A stretch of 64,000 nucleotides of DNA from Janibacter anophelis NBRC 107843. Lineage in GTDB: Bacteria; Actinomycetota; Actinomycetes; Actinomycetales; Dermatophilaceae. The stretch spans positions 1-64,000 of the forward strand of contig NZ_BCSQ01000008.1 of NCBI RefSeq assembly GCF_001570945.1, written 5' to 3'. The number at the start of each line of letters is the position of its first letter. Position 1 is the first letter of the stretch. The translations under genes were made by a program, and so were the position numbers. Positions 1-8,598 of the stretch are shown here, piece by piece. The notes under the pieces were generated by a model that was given only the letters and a program-made list of their open reading frames with translations, was not told the DNA's origin and searched no databases.

Positions 1-1
1 C

Positions 2-787
2 TCGGACGCCCGTCCGGTGCCGCACGTCGTGCGGCGCGGGGCGGGCGTCCCGCTGCTCCTCGTCCACGGCAACGGCGTCGACCACCGGATCCTGCTCGAG
101 CTCGACGAGGTCCTCGCCGACGGCTGGGAGCGGCTCTACGTCGACCTGCCCGGCTTCGGGCGTACCCCCGGGCTGCCCGGGCGCGGGGGCCTGTCGGACC
201 TGCTCGACTGGCTCGACGGGTGGGTCGAGGACGTGGTCGGCCGGGCCCCCTTCGCCGTCGTCGGCAACTCGATGGGCGGTCTGCTGGCCGCCCACCTCGC
301 CGCTCGCCGTGGCGCCCAGTGTCTGGGCGCGGCGCTCCTGGCGCCCGTCGTGCAGACCCGGCACGACGTGCGCACCCTGCCGACGGCGGAGGTCACGCGC
401 GACCCGGAGCTGCTGGCCGGGCTCGACCCGGCTGACGCCGACGAGTACGCGGCCGTTGCCGTGGACCAGGGGCCCGAGTCGTGGGCGCGCTTTCGCCGGG
501 CCGTGCTGCCCGGCCTGCGCGCCGGTGACCCGCAGGCGATGCGACGGCTCGGTGCCGCCTACGAGCTGCCGGCTCCGGACGCGGCGGGACTCACCGGGCC
601 GACCCTCGTGGTCACCGGACGCCAGGACACGATCGTCGGGTTCGCCGACCAGTGGGCGTGGGCCGACGGCCTCGCGCGCGGGACCTTCGCCGCCCTGGAC
701 CGGGCGGGACACAATGTCCACCTCGACCAGCCAGCGACCGTCGCGGCGCTGCTCACGGCCTGGGCTGAGCGGGTGCGAGCGCGCTGA
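2..787 (+). CDS. Alpha/beta-fold hydrolase (5' end outside window)
   Basis: This is a small serine hydrolase of the alpha/beta-hydrolase fold; the substrate cannot be read from sequence. The oxyanion-hole region reads VHGNG, the nucleophile elbow is GNSMGG, an acidic residue lies in TGRQDTIVG, and the catalytic histidine is in RAGHNVH near the C terminus, so the triad is complete. The frame is open to the left edge of the window. A GTG at 17 could start it, but the N terminus probably begins a few codons upstream. It ends 26 bases before the priA start, and priA appears to have its own promoter, so the two need not be co-transcribed. Confidence 0.8.
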   Translation, partial: SDARPVPHVVRRGAGVPLLLVHGNGVDHRILLELDEVLADGWERLYVDLPGFGRTPGLPGRGGLSDLLDWLDGWVEDVVGRAPFAVVGNSMGGLLAAHLAARRGAQCLGAALLAPVVQTRHDVRTLPTAEVTRDPELLAGLDPADADEYAAVAVDQGPESWARFRRAVLPGLRAGDPQAMRRLGAAYELPAPDAAGLTGPTLVVTGRQDTIVGFADQWAWADGLARGTFAALDRAGHNVHLDQPATVAALLTAWAERVRAR

Positions 788-800
788 CGGACCCCCTCGT

Positions 801-806
801 TACCTT
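801..806 (+). promoter_or_regulatory. -10 box (TACCTT) for leaderless priA start
   Basis: A TAnnnT hexamer ends 7 nt before GTG 814, the spacing expected if transcription starts at the start codon. No Shine-Dalgarno sequence is visible. The same arrangement recurs at many genes in this window. Confidence 0.5.
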
Positions 807-813
807 GGACCCC

Positions 814-2841
814 GTGCGCGTCGCCCAGGTCCTCGTCGACTCGGGGCTGGTCCATCTCGACCGGCCCTTCGAGTACCTCGTGCCCGAGGAGCTCGACGCG
901 AGCGCGCAGCCCGGCGTGCGCGTCAAGGCGCGCTTCGCAGGGCGCGACCTCGCCGGGTACGTCGTCGAGCGCAGCGACGTCGCCGAGCACACTGGCCGCC
1001 TCGCCCCGATCCGCACCGTCGTCTCGCCGGAGAGGGTGCTCACCCCCCAGGTCCTCGAGCTGGCCCGTCGGATCTCGCGCCACCAGGCCGGCACGGTCAT
1101 GGACGTGCTCCGGCTCGCCGTCCCGCCGCGCCACGCCCGGGCGGAGAAGGCGCTGCCGTTGGACCCGCCCGAGCCGAGCGAGCAGGCGGCTCAGGTCGGG
1201 TCGGGCCAGGACGAAGGGGAGAGCCCGCCTGCATCGGCGGACGCGCCGGACGCGCCTGCCCAGCCGGACGCGCCGGACGTGTGGTCCGGCTACCGGGCCG
1301 GGTCCGCCTGGTGGTCCCGCGTCGCCGCCGGTGAGTCACCGCGGGCCGCCTGGCTGGCGGCACCCTCACGACCCGTCGAGCAGGACTGGCCACGGGCGTT
1401 GGCCGAGGCCGCACGGGGCGCGTTGCTGTCCGGGCGGGGCAGCGTCCTGGTCGTGCCCGACCAGCGGGACGTCGGCCGCGTCGATGCCGCGCTCACCGAG
1501 GTGCTCGGTCCGGGGCAGCACGTGCGGCTGACGGCCGACCAGGGTCCGCAGGCCCGATACACCGCCTGGCTCAAGGTGCTGCGCGGTCACGTCCGGGTCG
1601 TCGTGGGGACCCGGGCCGCCGCCTACGCCCCGGTCCGCGATCTCGGGCTCGTCGCCTGGTGGGACGACGGCGACGACCTGCACGAGGAGCCACGCGCTCC
1701 GTACGCGCACGTGCGCGAGGTCCTCGCCACCCGCGCCGACATCGAGGACGCCGCCCTGCTCGTCGGCGGGCTCGCGATGTCCACCGACGTCGGCGCCCTC
1801 GTTGACGCCGGGCGCGTGCACCTCGTCGGCGGAGGTGCCTCCCGGCGCGAGGCCCCCCGCGTGCTCATCGCCGGCGAGGGCACCGACGAGGAACGCGACG
1901 GACCGGGGGCCCGGGCGCACATCCCTTCGTCCGCCCACCGGGCCGCCTCCGCAGCGCTGCGCGACGGCCCGGTCCTGCTGCAGGTGCCCCGCCGCGGCTA
2001 CCTGCCCGCGATGTCGTGTGCGTCCTGCCGTGCCCCCGCCCGGTGCCCCGAGTGCCGTGGGCCGCTCGCGCTGCCCGCTCCCGACCGGGCTCCCGAGTGC
2101 GGCTGGTGCGGCCGCTCGCCCCGTGGGTTCGCCTGCCCCCACTGCGACGGGGACCGGCTGCGCGCCGGGATCATCGGCGCCCGCCGCACCGCGGAGGAGA
2201 TCGGCCGGTCCTTCCCCGGCACCCAGGTCATCACCTCGGGTGCCGGCGAGGTCCGTGAGCGGGTCGGCCCCGACCCGGCGATCGTCGTCGCGACCCCGGG
2301 CGCCGAGCCGGTGGCCGAAGGGGGCTACGCCGCCGTCCTGCTGCTCGACGCCTGGGCGAGCCTGGACCGCCCCGACCTGAGGGCGGCGGAGGAGGCCGTG
2401 CGGCGGTGGTTCGCCGCAGCCGGGCTCGGCCGCACGTGGACCGACGGGGGAGTGGTCGTGCTCTGCGGCGCGCCCTCGCACGTGACGATCCCTGCCGTCG
2501 AGGCGCTCGTGAGGTGGGACCCCGAGTGGTTCGCCGCTCGGGAGCTCGCGGAGCGCGCCGAACTGGCCCTGCCCCCGACGACCTGGACGGCCGAGGTCGT
2601 CACGGACCGACGCCGGGTGGAGGCCATCGACCACGCGGTCCGGGCGGCTGCACCCAGCGCCCAGCTGCTCGGCCCACTGCCCGTCACCGGGGCCGAGGAC
2701 CGGCGGCGGGTCGTGGTGACGGCTCCCTTCGCCGACGGCCCGCTCGTCGCTGCGGCACTCAAGGACGTGCGTGCCGGGGAGAGCGCGCGCAAGGTCCGCG
2801 ACCTGACCTCCGTCGTGGTGGGGCGCCTGAGCGTCGGGTGA
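814..2841 (+). CDS. priA: Primosomal protein N' (PriA), actinobacterial ATPase-degenerate type
   Basis: PriA reloads the replisome at stalled forks. The N-terminal DNA-binding region (LVDSGLVHLDRPFEYLVPE) and the zinc-binding block at about residues 402-445 (CASC, CPEC, CGWC, CPHC) are clear. At 675 aa it has usual length. The Walker A motif GxGSGKT expected near residue 210 is absent (GALLSGRGSVLVVPDQ), and the DEEH box is replaced by WWDDGDD, so helicase activity is doubtful; this degeneration is known from actinobacterial PriA proteins. I chose GTG 814, seven bases after a TACCTT box; an in-frame TTG lies at 805. fmt follows after 21 bases with its own promoter. Confidence 0.9.
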   Translation: MRVAQVLVDSGLVHLDRPFEYLVPEELDASAQPGVRVKARFAGRDLAGYVVERSDVAEHTGRLAPIRTVVSPERVLTPQVLELARRISRHQAGTVMDVLRLAVPPRHARAEKALPLDPPEPSEQAAQVGSGQDEGESPPASADAPDAPAQPDAPDVWSGYRAGSAWWSRVAAGESPRAAWLAAPSRPVEQDWPRALAEAARGALLSGRGSVLVVPDQRDVGRVDAALTEVLGPGQHVRLTADQGPQARYTAWLKVLRGHVRVVVGTRAAAYAPVRDLGLVAWWDDGDDLHEEPRAPYAHVREVLATRADIEDAALLVGGLAMSTDVGALVDAGRVHLVGGGASRREAPRVLIAGEGTDEERDGPGARAHIPSSAHRAASAALRDGPVLLQVPRRGYLPAMSCASCRAPARCPECRGPLALPAPDRAPECGWCGRSPRGFACPHCDGDRLRAGIIGARRTAEEIGRSFPGTQVITSGAGEVRERVGPDPAIVVATPGAEPVAEGGYAAVLLLDAWASLDRPDLRAAEEAVRRWFAAAGLGRTWTDGGVVVLCGAPSHVTIPAVEALVRWDPEWFAARELAERAELALPPTTWTAEVVTDRRRVEAIDHAVRAAAPSAQLLGPLPVTGAEDRRRVVVTAPFADGPLVAAALKDVRAGESARKVRDLTSVVVGRLSVG

Positions 2842-2849
2842 TCGGCATC

Positions 2850-2855
2850 TAGACT
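2850..2855 (+). promoter_or_regulatory. -10 box (TAGACT) for leaderless fmt
   Basis: TAGACT ends 7 nt before GTG 2863 in the short priA-fmt gap; no Shine-Dalgarno is seen, consistent with a leaderless transcript. Confidence 0.5.
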
Positions 2856-2862
2856 CGCGCAG

Positions 2863-3795
2863 GTGCGACTGATCTTTGCCGGGACCCCACAGGTCGCCGT
2901 CCCCTCCCTGCGTGCCCTGCTCGACTCCGACCACGAGGTCGTCGCCGTCGTGACCCGACCCGACGCCCGCGTCGGACGCGGACGCCACCTCGAGCCGTCG
3001 CCGGTCAAGGTCGTCGCCGAGGAGGCCGGCCTGGAGGTGCTGACTCCGGCCAGTCCCAAGGCCCCTGACTTCGTCGCCCGGATCACCGAGCTGGCGCCGG
3101 ACTGCTGCCCGGTCGTCGCCTACGGAGCACTCCTGCCGGCAGAGGTCCTCGACATCCCGGTCCACGGGTGGGTCAACCTGCACTTCTCGCTGCTGCCGGC
3201 GTGGCGCGGCGCCGCCCCCGCGCAGCGGGCACTGATGGCCGGGGACGAGATCACCGGCGCGAGCACCTTCGTCATCGAGACGGGCCTCGACACCGGTCCG
3301 GTCCTCGGCACGATGACCGAGAGGATCCGACCCGACGACACCTCGGGCACGCTGCTCGACCGGCTCGCCGATGCCGGCGCACCGCTGCTCGTCGCGACGA
3401 TGGACGGCCTCGCCGGCGGCGACCTCGAGCCGCAGCCGCAGCCGAGTGACGGGGTCAGCCACGCGCCCAAGATCACCGTCGACGACGCGCGCGTGGAGTG
3501 GGCCCACCCGGCGCTGGCCGTCGACCGGCTCGTCCGCGGCTGCACCCCGGCTCCGGGCGCGTGGACGACCTTCCGCGGGGAGCGGCTCAAGCTGGGCCCG
3601 GTGACGATCACCGACGAAGCGCTGCCCGCCGGGATGATCGACGCCCGCAAGCGCGAGGTGCTCGTCGGCACGGCCGACCGGGCCGTGCGGCTGGGCGACG
3701 TGACGCCACTGGGCAAGCGGCCCATGCCGGCCTCCGACTGGGCCCGCGGCGTGCGCATCGGCGACGGCGAGCAGCTGGGAGAGGAGAGCGCGTGA
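2863..3795 (+). CDS. fmt: Methionyl-tRNA formyltransferase
   Basis: Fmt formylates initiator Met-tRNA using 10-formyl-THF. The N terminus [17 protein letters not shown], the catalytic segment [15 protein letters not shown] and the following [16 protein letters not shown] are classical, and a C-terminal tRNA-binding domain begins near residue 205. Length (310 aa) matches the family. The GTG start lies behind a leaderless-type promoter. Its TGA overlaps the GTG of rsmB (GTGA), so the two are translationally coupled, as in other actinobacteria. Confidence 0.95.
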   Translation: MRLIFAGTPQVAVPSLRALLDSDHEVVAVVTRPDARVGRGRHLEPSPVKVVAEEAGLEVLTPASPKAPDFVARITELAPDCCPVVAYGALLPAEVLDIPVHGWVNLHFSLLPAWRGAAPAQRALMAGDEITGASTFVIETGLDTGPVLGTMTERIRPDDTSGTLLDRLADAGAPLLVATMDGLAGGDLEPQPQPSDGVSHAPKITVDDARVEWAHPALAVDRLVRGCTPAPGAWTTFRGERLKLGPVTITDEALPAGMIDARKREVLVGTADRAVRLGDVTPLGKRPMPASDWARGVRIGDGEQLGEESA

Positions 3796-5315
3796 GCGAG
3801 CAGCGACGAGGCGACGGCGGACACCGAGGACAGGGTGGGCAGGGCGGACACCGGGGCCCGCGGCAGCGCTCCCGCACCGCTCCCTCCGCGCGCGCCCGCC
3901 GGGCCGACGTGCCCCGGTCGACCGCGCACCAGGTGCTGCGGGCGGTCTCGCAGGACGGTGCCTACGCCAACCTCGAGCTGCCCCGCGCGCTGCGCCGGGC
4001 GCGGCTCAGCGGGCGCGACGCCGCCTTCGCCACCGAGCTGACCTACGGGACCCTGCGCATGCAGGGCCTCTATGACGCGATCATCGCCGAGGCCGCCCAG
4101 CGACCCGTGGGGCGCCTCGACGGGGGAGTGCTCGACGTGCTGCGCATGGGGGCCCACCAGGTCCTCGGCATGCGGGTGCCCGAGCACGCGGCCGCCGACC
4201 AGTCGGTGGCGCTCGCCCGATCCGCCGCCGGCCAGGGTGCCGCCGGCCTCGTCAATGCCGTCATGCGGCGCATCGGCGAGCGCAGCCGCGAGGAGTGGCT
4301 CGACCTCGTCACCCCCGGTGAGCCGGTCGTCGAGCGACTGGCCGTCTCTCGCTCGCACCCCGTGTGGGTCGTCAAGGCGCTGCGGCAGGCGCTGCTCGGC
4401 CACGGGGCCGCGACCAAGGACGACGTCGACACCGTGCTCGAGCAGCTGCTCGAGGCCCACAACGTGCCGGCAGAGGTCTCGCTCGTCGCCCGACCGGGTC
4501 TCGCGGAGGTCGACGAGCTCCTCGAGGCCGGTGCGCAGCCCGGGCGGTGGTCCCCCTTCGCTGCGGAACTCGCCGGAGGCGACCCCGGCAGCATCGACGC
4601 CGTCCGCGACGGTCGGGCCGCGGTCCAGGACGAAGGGAGCCAGCTGCTCGCCCTGGCGCTCGCCGCCGTACCGGTGGACGGTCGAGGCGTCGGTGCACCC
4701 GAGCGATGGTTGGACCTGTGTGCCGGACCCGGCGGCAAGGCCGGTCTGCTCGCGGCCCTCGCGCTGCGTCATGGCGCCGACCTCGTGGCCAACGAGGTGA
4801 GCGAGCACCGCACCGAGCTCGTCCGGCAGAGCCTGCGCGCCGCCAGTGAGGCGGCGGGCGCGGCCGGACGGGAGATCGTCGTGCGGCAGGGCGACGGGCG
4901 TGAGGTCGGTGACGAGGAGCCCGCGACCTACGACCGGGTGCTCGTCGACGCCCCGTGCACGGGTCTGGGAGCGCTGCGGCGCCGGCCGGAGGCCCGGTGG
5001 CGCCGTCAGCCCGGCGACCTCGTCGGACTCGGTCCGCTGCAGCGGGACCTGCTCGCCTCCGGCATCGACGCCACCCGCCCGGGCGGCGTCATCGCTTACG
5101 CGACGTGCAGCCCGCACCTGCCGGAGACGACCTTCGTCGTGCGCGACGTGCTCAAGAAGCGCGAGGACGTCGAGGTGCTCGACGCCCGCGAGCTGCTGGC
5201 AGGCAGCGCCACCGCGACCCTCGACGGCCTGGGCGACGGGCCGCACGCCCAGCTGTGGCCGCACCTGCACGGGACCGACGGCATGTTCCTCGCCCTGCTG
5301 AGGAAGAAGGACTGA
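3792..5315 (+). CDS. rsmB: 16S rRNA (cytosine-967-C5)-methyltransferase RsmB
   Basis: RsmB methylates C967 of 16S rRNA. A NusB-like RNA-binding domain covers roughly residues 40-180. The SAM-dependent domain follows, with [15 protein letters not shown] binding SAM and two cysteines in DAPCTGLG and YATCSPH acting in catalysis. The first 35 residues are a Gly/Gln/Arg/His-rich low-complexity tail ending in a basic stretch, probably disordered. The 507 aa length includes that tail. The start at GTG 3792 overlaps the fmt stop. The frame is open far upstream of 3792, but that part only shadows fmt. Confidence 0.93.
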   Translation: MSEQRRGDGGHRGQGGQGGHRGPRQRSRTAPSARARRADVPRSTAHQVLRAVSQDGAYANLELPRALRRARLSGRDAAFATELTYGTLRMQGLYDAIIAEAAQRPVGRLDGGVLDVLRMGAHQVLGMRVPEHAAADQSVALARSAAGQGAAGLVNAVMRRIGERSREEWLDLVTPGEPVVERLAVSRSHPVWVVKALRQALLGHGAATKDDVDTVLEQLLEAHNVPAEVSLVARPGLAEVDELLEAGAQPGRWSPFAAELAGGDPGSIDAVRDGRAAVQDEGSQLLALALAAVPVDGRGVGAPERWLDLCAGPGGKAGLLAALALRHGADLVANEVSEHRTELVRQSLRAASEAAGAAGREIVVRQGDGREVGDEEPATYDRVLVDAPCTGLGALRRRPEARWRRQPGDLVGLGPLQRDLLASGIDATRPGGVIAYATCSPHLPETTFVVRDVLKKREDVEVLDARELLAGSATATLDGLGDGPHAQLWPHLHGTDGMFLALLRKKD

Positions 5316-5316
5316 G

Positions 5317-5700
5317 ATGCGCGTCATCGTCACCGGGGTACACGTCACCGACCCGCACCGCGCCCACGCCTTCTACACCGAGGTCCTCGGGATGCGGGAC
5401 GTCGTCGTCGTGCCCGAGCACGAGCTCTTCATCGTCGGCCCGAGCACCGGCTGGGAGCAGGGCTGCCAGATCGTGCTCGAGCGCATCGAGGACCCCGTCG
5501 TGCAGGCGTACTGCGAGCGTCAGCACCGTGAGGGCAACTCGACGCTCATGCTCGGTGTGCCCGACGCGGAGCTCGAGTACCGCCGGCTCAAGGAGCGCGG
5601 CGACATCGTCTTCCACGAGGAGCTGACCAAGGACATCCTCGGTCTGCACTTCCAGATCGACGACACCGTCGGCAACATCCTGTCCATCCACACCGCCTGA
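5317..5700 (+). CDS. VOC family (glyoxalase/bleomycin-resistance fold) protein
   Basis: This 127-aa protein has the beta-alpha-beta-beta-beta modules of the vicinal oxygen chelate superfamily: an opening [23 protein letters not shown], a central [11 protein letters not shown] and a C-terminal [13 protein letters not shown]. Single-module proteins like this often dimerise and bind a metal. The substrate is unknown, so dioxygenase, glyoxalase-like or binding roles all remain possible. It starts one base after the rsmB stop and precedes rpe by 25 bases, suggesting a shared transcript. Confidence 0.8.
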   Translation: MRVIVTGVHVTDPHRAHAFYTEVLGMRDVVVVPEHELFIVGPSTGWEQGCQIVLERIEDPVVQAYCERQHREGNSTLMLGVPDAELEYRRLKERGDIVFHEELTKDILGLHFQIDDTVGNILSIHTA

Positions 5701-5725
5701 ACCCGACTCTCCCGCAAGGATCCCC

Positions 5726-6382
5726 GTGCAGATCTCCCCGAGCATCCTGTCCGCAGACTTCGCCAACCTCCAGTCCGAGCTCGACGCGATCGCCACGGCC
5801 GACTGGGCGCACGTCGACGTCATGGACGCCCACTTCGTCCCCAACCTCACGCTCGGTCTGCCGATCGTCGAGTCCCTGCTCAAGGTCAGTCCGATACCGA
5901 TCGACTGCCACCTGATGATCGAGGACCCCGACCGCTGGGCGCCGCCCTACGCGGAGGCCGGGGCCAAGAGCGTGACCTTCCACATCGAGGCGGCCAAGGA
6001 TCCGGTGACGCTCGCCCGCGACATCCGTGCCCAGGGCGCCCGGGCGAGCATGGCGATCAAGCCCGGTACCCCCTTCGCTCCCTACGAGGAGCTGCTGCCC
6101 GAGCTCGACATGGTGCTCGTCATGACCGTCGAGCCCGGCTTCGGCGGGCAGTCCTTCATGGCCGACCAGATGCCCAAGGTCGCCCAGGTGCGCGAGGCCG
6201 TGAAGAAGCACGGCGGCGACATCTGGGTCCAGGTCGACGGCGGCGTCTCGGCGAAGACGATCGAGCAGTGCGCTGAGGCCGGTGCCGATGTCTTCGTCGC
6301 CGGGTCGGCGGTCTACGGGGCCGAGTCGGCGGCCGCGGCCGTCGACGAGCTGCGGGAGCTCGCGCTGCGGCACCGCCACTGA
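5726..6382 (+). CDS. rpe: Ribulose-phosphate 3-epimerase
   Basis: Rpe interconverts ribulose 5-phosphate and xylulose 5-phosphate in the pentose phosphate pathway. TIM-barrel signatures are all present: [24 protein letters not shown] with metal-binding His and the catalytic Asp, [20 protein letters not shown], and [11 protein letters not shown] with the second catalytic Asp. It is 218 aa, the usual size. The upstream spacer carries AAGGA at 5716-5720, six bases before GTG 5726, a good Shine-Dalgarno. In Mycobacterium, rpe is followed by riboflavin genes; here an FMN riboswitch and a transporter follow. Confidence 0.95.
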   Translation: MQISPSILSADFANLQSELDAIATADWAHVDVMDAHFVPNLTLGLPIVESLLKVSPIPIDCHLMIEDPDRWAPPYAEAGAKSVTFHIEAAKDPVTLARDIRAQGARASMAIKPGTPFAPYEELLPELDMVLVMTVEPGFGGQSFMADQMPKVAQVREAVKKHGGDIWVQVDGGVSAKTIEQCAEAGADVFVAGSAVYGAESAAAAVDELRELALRHRH

Positions 6383-6398
6383 GGCCGGGATCGCCACC

Positions 6399-6446
6399 GC
6401 GGGCCGGGAAACCTGCCGCGGGCCGGGAAGGCCACGGCGGGCCGGG
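6399..6446 (+). repeat. Three direct copies of GCGGGCCGGG with 19-bp period
   Basis: Copies start at 6399, 6418 and 6437, just after the rpe stop codon. The first two extend to GCGGGCCGGGAA. The function is unknown; the array also supplies the left arm of the inverted repeat ending at 6479. Confidence 0.7.
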
Positions 6447-6479
6447 TCGTGAGCCGGTCATCCCGGGGTTTCCCGGCCC
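6401..6479 (+). terminator. Possible rpe terminator: perfect 12-bp inverted repeat
   Basis: GGGCCGGGAAAC at 6401-6412 is exactly complementary to GTTTCCCGGCCC at 6468-6479, with a 55-nt loop. No T-tract follows. It could stop transcription from rpe or simply reflect the repeat array. Confidence 0.35.
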
Positions 6480-6481
6480 GG

Positions 6482-6537
6482 ACCAGGCAACCTGGTCCCC
6501 GTGGGCGGGACGAACTGGACTGGTCCCCGTGGGCGGG
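6482..6537 (+). repeat. Hairpin and 18-bp direct repeat between rpe and the riboswitch
   Basis: CTGGTCCCCGTGGGCGGG occurs at 6492-6509 and again at 6520-6537 (28-bp period), with a third partial copy of CTGGTGCCCGTG just downstream. ACCAGG-CAA-CCTGGT at 6482-6496 is a perfect short hairpin overlapping the first copy. Together with 6399-6446 this makes 6383-6575 a non-coding repeat-rich spacer with no plausible ORF. Confidence 0.65.
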
Positions 6538-6578
6538 GACCAACTGGTGCCCGTGTCGCGCATCACGGGACCGCCGAA

Positions 6579-6607
6579 TTGCCGCGCGGTCCCTCCCTTC
6601 GCACAAT
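6579..6607 (+). promoter_or_regulatory. Promoter of the FMN riboswitch-pnuC transcript
   Basis: TTGCCG at 6579-6584 and CACAAT at 6602-6607 are separated by 17 bp, a plausible sigma-A -35/-10 pair. A start near 6614 would place the 5' end just before the riboswitch. Confidence 0.45.
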
Positions 6608-6619
6608 GTCCGTGCACGT

Positions 6620-6743
6620 GCCACGTGACGCGGTGGAACTCCGCACCGGCGGTGAGAGCCCGCGACCCGGACGCCTCGGCGGACGGTGAACTCCGGTCCA
6701 GACTCCGGGGCCGACGGTGACAGTCCGGACGGGAGAGGCACGC
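6620..6743 (+). ncRNA. FMN riboswitch (RFN element)
   Basis: The conserved blocks of the RFN aptamer appear in order. GCGGTGGAACTCCGCACC and GGCGGTGAGAGCCCGCGA lie around 6630-6664. CTCCGGTCC and ACTCCGGGGCCGACGG follow, then ACAGTCCGGACGGGAGAGG near 6720-6738. The closing stem can pair CGTG (6624-6627) with CACG (6739-6742). RFN elements bind FMN and repress riboflavin biosynthesis or transport genes. The element ends about 17 nt before the start codon of the PnuC-family gene, without an obvious terminator, so control is probably at translation or by Rho. Confidence 0.9.
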
Positions 6744-6759
6744 GCGGACGGGACCACGC

Positions 6760-7473
6760 ATGTCCATCATCGAATGGATCTACGGGGCCGGTGTCGAGAT
6801 CGCCGGTCACCGACTCTCGCTCATGGAGGTCATCGGGATCTCCTTCGGGCTGGCCTCCGCGGTCGGCGGGATGCTCCGCAAGGTCTGGGCCTGGCCCATC
6901 GGGATCGTCGGCAACGCGATCCTCTTCCTCGTCTACATCGGGGTGACCCTCGGGGTCGACGACAAGGCGCCGCTCTTCGGCCAGTCGGCGCGCCAGATCT
7001 TCTTCATCGCGACCTCGCTGTACGGCTGGTACCGCTGGCGCCAGGTCAAGCAGACGCGTCACGCCGGGGACGAGCACGCGATCACCCCGCGCTGGGCGAA
7101 GGGGGGAGAGCGCCTCGGCCTGGCCGTCACCGCGGTCATCGGCGTGGTCGTCGTCCAGCAGGTCTTCGCCACGCTCGGGGCCGGCTGGCCCGCGCCGCGG
7201 TGGTACTTCTGGGCGGACGCGTGGATCTTCATGGGCTCGCTGCTCGCGACCTACGCGATGGCGCGGGGGTGGAACGAGTTCTGGCTGGTGTGGATCGGGG
7301 TCGACCTCGTCGGGGTGCCCCTGCTGTGGCACAGCGGGTATCTGCCCACGGCCGTCCTGTACGCCGTCTACGCCGGGTTCGTCCTGTACGGGTTCTTCGT
7401 GTGGCTGCGGGCCTCGCGCACCGAGCGTCCGGACGATGAACCCGCGGACGGTGTGACAGCGGTCGCGAACTAG
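6760..7473 (+). CDS. pnuX: PnuC-family transporter, probable riboflavin uptake protein (PnuX-like)
   Basis: This 237-aa integral membrane protein has about seven hydrophobic segments and PnuC features: [14 protein letters not shown], the aromatic block [10 protein letters not shown], and a late [15 protein letters not shown]. PnuC proteins import nicotinamide riboside; the PnuX branch of actinobacteria imports riboflavin and sits behind FMN riboswitches. The riboswitch directly upstream therefore argues for riboflavin, while fold alone would allow a nicotinamide nucleoside. A weak Shine-Dalgarno (GGACGGGA, 6746-6753) precedes ATG 6760. The hydrophilic C-terminal tail is short and acidic. Its TAG stop forms the first bases of the hisE -10 box. 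Confidence 0.85.
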   Translation: MSIIEWIYGAGVEIAGHRLSLMEVIGISFGLASAVGGMLRKVWAWPIGIVGNAILFLVYIGVTLGVDDKAPLFGQSARQIFFIATSLYGWYRWRQVKQTRHAGDEHAITPRWAKGGERLGLAVTAVIGVVVVQQVFATLGAGWPAPRWYFWADAWIFMGSLLATYAMARGWNEFWLVWIGVDLVGVPLLWHSGYLPTAVLYAVYAGFVLYGFFVWLRASRTERPDDEPADGVTAVAN

Positions 7474-7476
7474 GCT
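7471..7476 (+). promoter_or_regulatory. -10 box (TAGGCT) for leaderless hisE
   Basis: TAGGCT overlaps the pnuC stop codon and ends 8 nt before GTG 7485; there is no Shine-Dalgarno sequence. Confidence 0.45.
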
Positions 7477-7484
7477 GGTCCCTC

Positions 7485-7748
7485 GTGAAGACCTTCGAGA
7501 CCCTCTTCGACGAACTCTCGCGCAAGGCCGCCGAGCGGCCCGAGGGGTCGGGCACCGTGGCGCAGCTCGACGCGGGGACCCATGCCATCGGCAAGAAGAT
7601 CGTCGAGGAGGCCGCCGAGGTCTGGATGGCGGCCGAGTACCAGAGCAAGGAGGAGCTGGCCGAGGAGATCAGCCAGCTGCTCTACCACCTGCAGGTGCTG
7701 ATGATCGACGGTGGCCTGACCGTCGAGGACGTCTACACCCACCTCTGA
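7485..7748 (+). CDS. hisE: Phosphoribosyl-ATP pyrophosphatase
   Basis: HisE hydrolyses phosphoribosyl-ATP to phosphoribosyl-AMP, the second step of histidine synthesis. The 87-aa all-helical protein shows the MazG-like metal-binding pattern [16 protein letters not shown] and a later [19 protein letters not shown]. It is monofunctional; the partner activity (hisI) is encoded separately near 11.3 kb. hisG follows after 10 bases, the conserved actinobacterial pair. Confidence 0.95.
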   Translation: MKTFETLFDELSRKAAERPEGSGTVAQLDAGTHAIGKKIVEEAAEVWMAAEYQSKEELAEEISQLLYHLQVLMIDGGLTVEDVYTHL

Positions 7749-7758
7749 GAGGACCGCT

Positions 7759-8598
7759 GTGCGCATCGCCGTGCCCAACAAGGGCTCCCTGTCCGAACCC
7801 GCCGTCGAGATGCTCCGCGAGGCGGGCTACCGCGTCCGCCGCGACAGCAAGGAGCTGATCGTCGCCGACCCCGACAACGACGTCGAGTTCTTCTACCTGC
7901 GTCCCCGTGACGTCGCCGTCTACGTCGGCAAGGGCCAGGTCGACGCCGGCATCACCGGCCGCGACCTGCTGCTCGACTCCGGCTCGGCCGCCACCGAGGT
8001 CATGGGCCTGGGCTTCGCGCGGTCGACCTTCCGCTTCGCCGGCCGGCCCGGTGAGGCGAGCGGCGCCGCCGACCTCGACGGTCGCCGGGTCGCCACCTCC
8101 TACGCCGGCCTCGTGCGCTCGCACCTGGAGGCGAAGGGGGTCACCGCCGACGTCGTCCGCCTGGACGGCGCCGTCGAGACCGCCATCACGCTCGGCGTCG
8201 CCGACGCGATCGCCGACGTCGTCGAGACCGGGACGACCCTGCGCCAGCAGGGTCTCGAGGTCTTCGGCGAGCCGATCCTGCGCAGCGAGGCCGTGCTGAT
8301 CCGCCGCGCTGACGCCAGCGAGGCGGGCGTCGACGTGCTGCACCGCCGGCTGACCGGAGTGGTGACCGCGCGGGAGTACGTGCTGCTCGACTACGACTGC
8401 CCCGCCGAGCTCGTCGAGCGCGCGGTGCAGCTGACGCCGGGCCTGGAGTCGCCGACCGTCAGCACCCTGCACGACGAGACGTGGTGCGCCGTGCGTGCGA
8501 TGGTCCCGCGCGGCCGGACCAATCGGATCATGGACGAGCTCTACGACCTCGGGGCCCGGGCCATCCTCGTCACCGAGATCTCCGCGTGCCGGCTGTGA
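7759..8598 (+). CDS. hisG: ATP phosphoribosyltransferase (long form)
   Basis: HisG commits PRPP and ATP to histidine synthesis. The start RIAVPNKGSLSEPAVEML and the PRPP-binding loop DAIADVVETGTTLRQQG identify it. At 279 aa it is the hexameric long form, whose C-terminal ACT-like domain (after about residue 205) binds histidine for feedback inhibition, so no HisZ is needed. GTG 7759 has a Shine-Dalgarno (GAGAGGA, 7747-7753). The TGA overlaps the GTG of the next gene. Confidence 0.95.
   Translation: MRIAVPNKGSLSEPAVEMLREAGYRVRRDSKELIVADPDNDVEFFYLRPRDVAVYVGKGQVDAGITGRDLLLDSGSAATEVMGLGFARSTFRFAGRPGEASGAADLDGRRVATSYAGLVRSHLEAKGVTADVVRLDGAVETAITLGVADAIADVVETGTTLRQQGLEVFGEPILRSEAVLIRRADASEAGVDVLHRRLTGVVTAREYVLLDYDCPAELVERAVQLTPGLESPTVSTLHDETWCAVRAMVPRGRTNRIMDELYDLGARAILVTEISACRL

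Noticed and set aside
1366-3507. Long minus-strand frame over priA and fmt
   Set aside because: Both plus-strand genes are full-length conserved proteins; the minus product is low-complexity Gly/Arg/Asp sequence.
3498-3791. N-terminal extension of rsmB into fmt
   Set aside because: It is an out-of-frame reading of fmt; the GTG at 3792 with a 4-bp overlap is the normal coupling.
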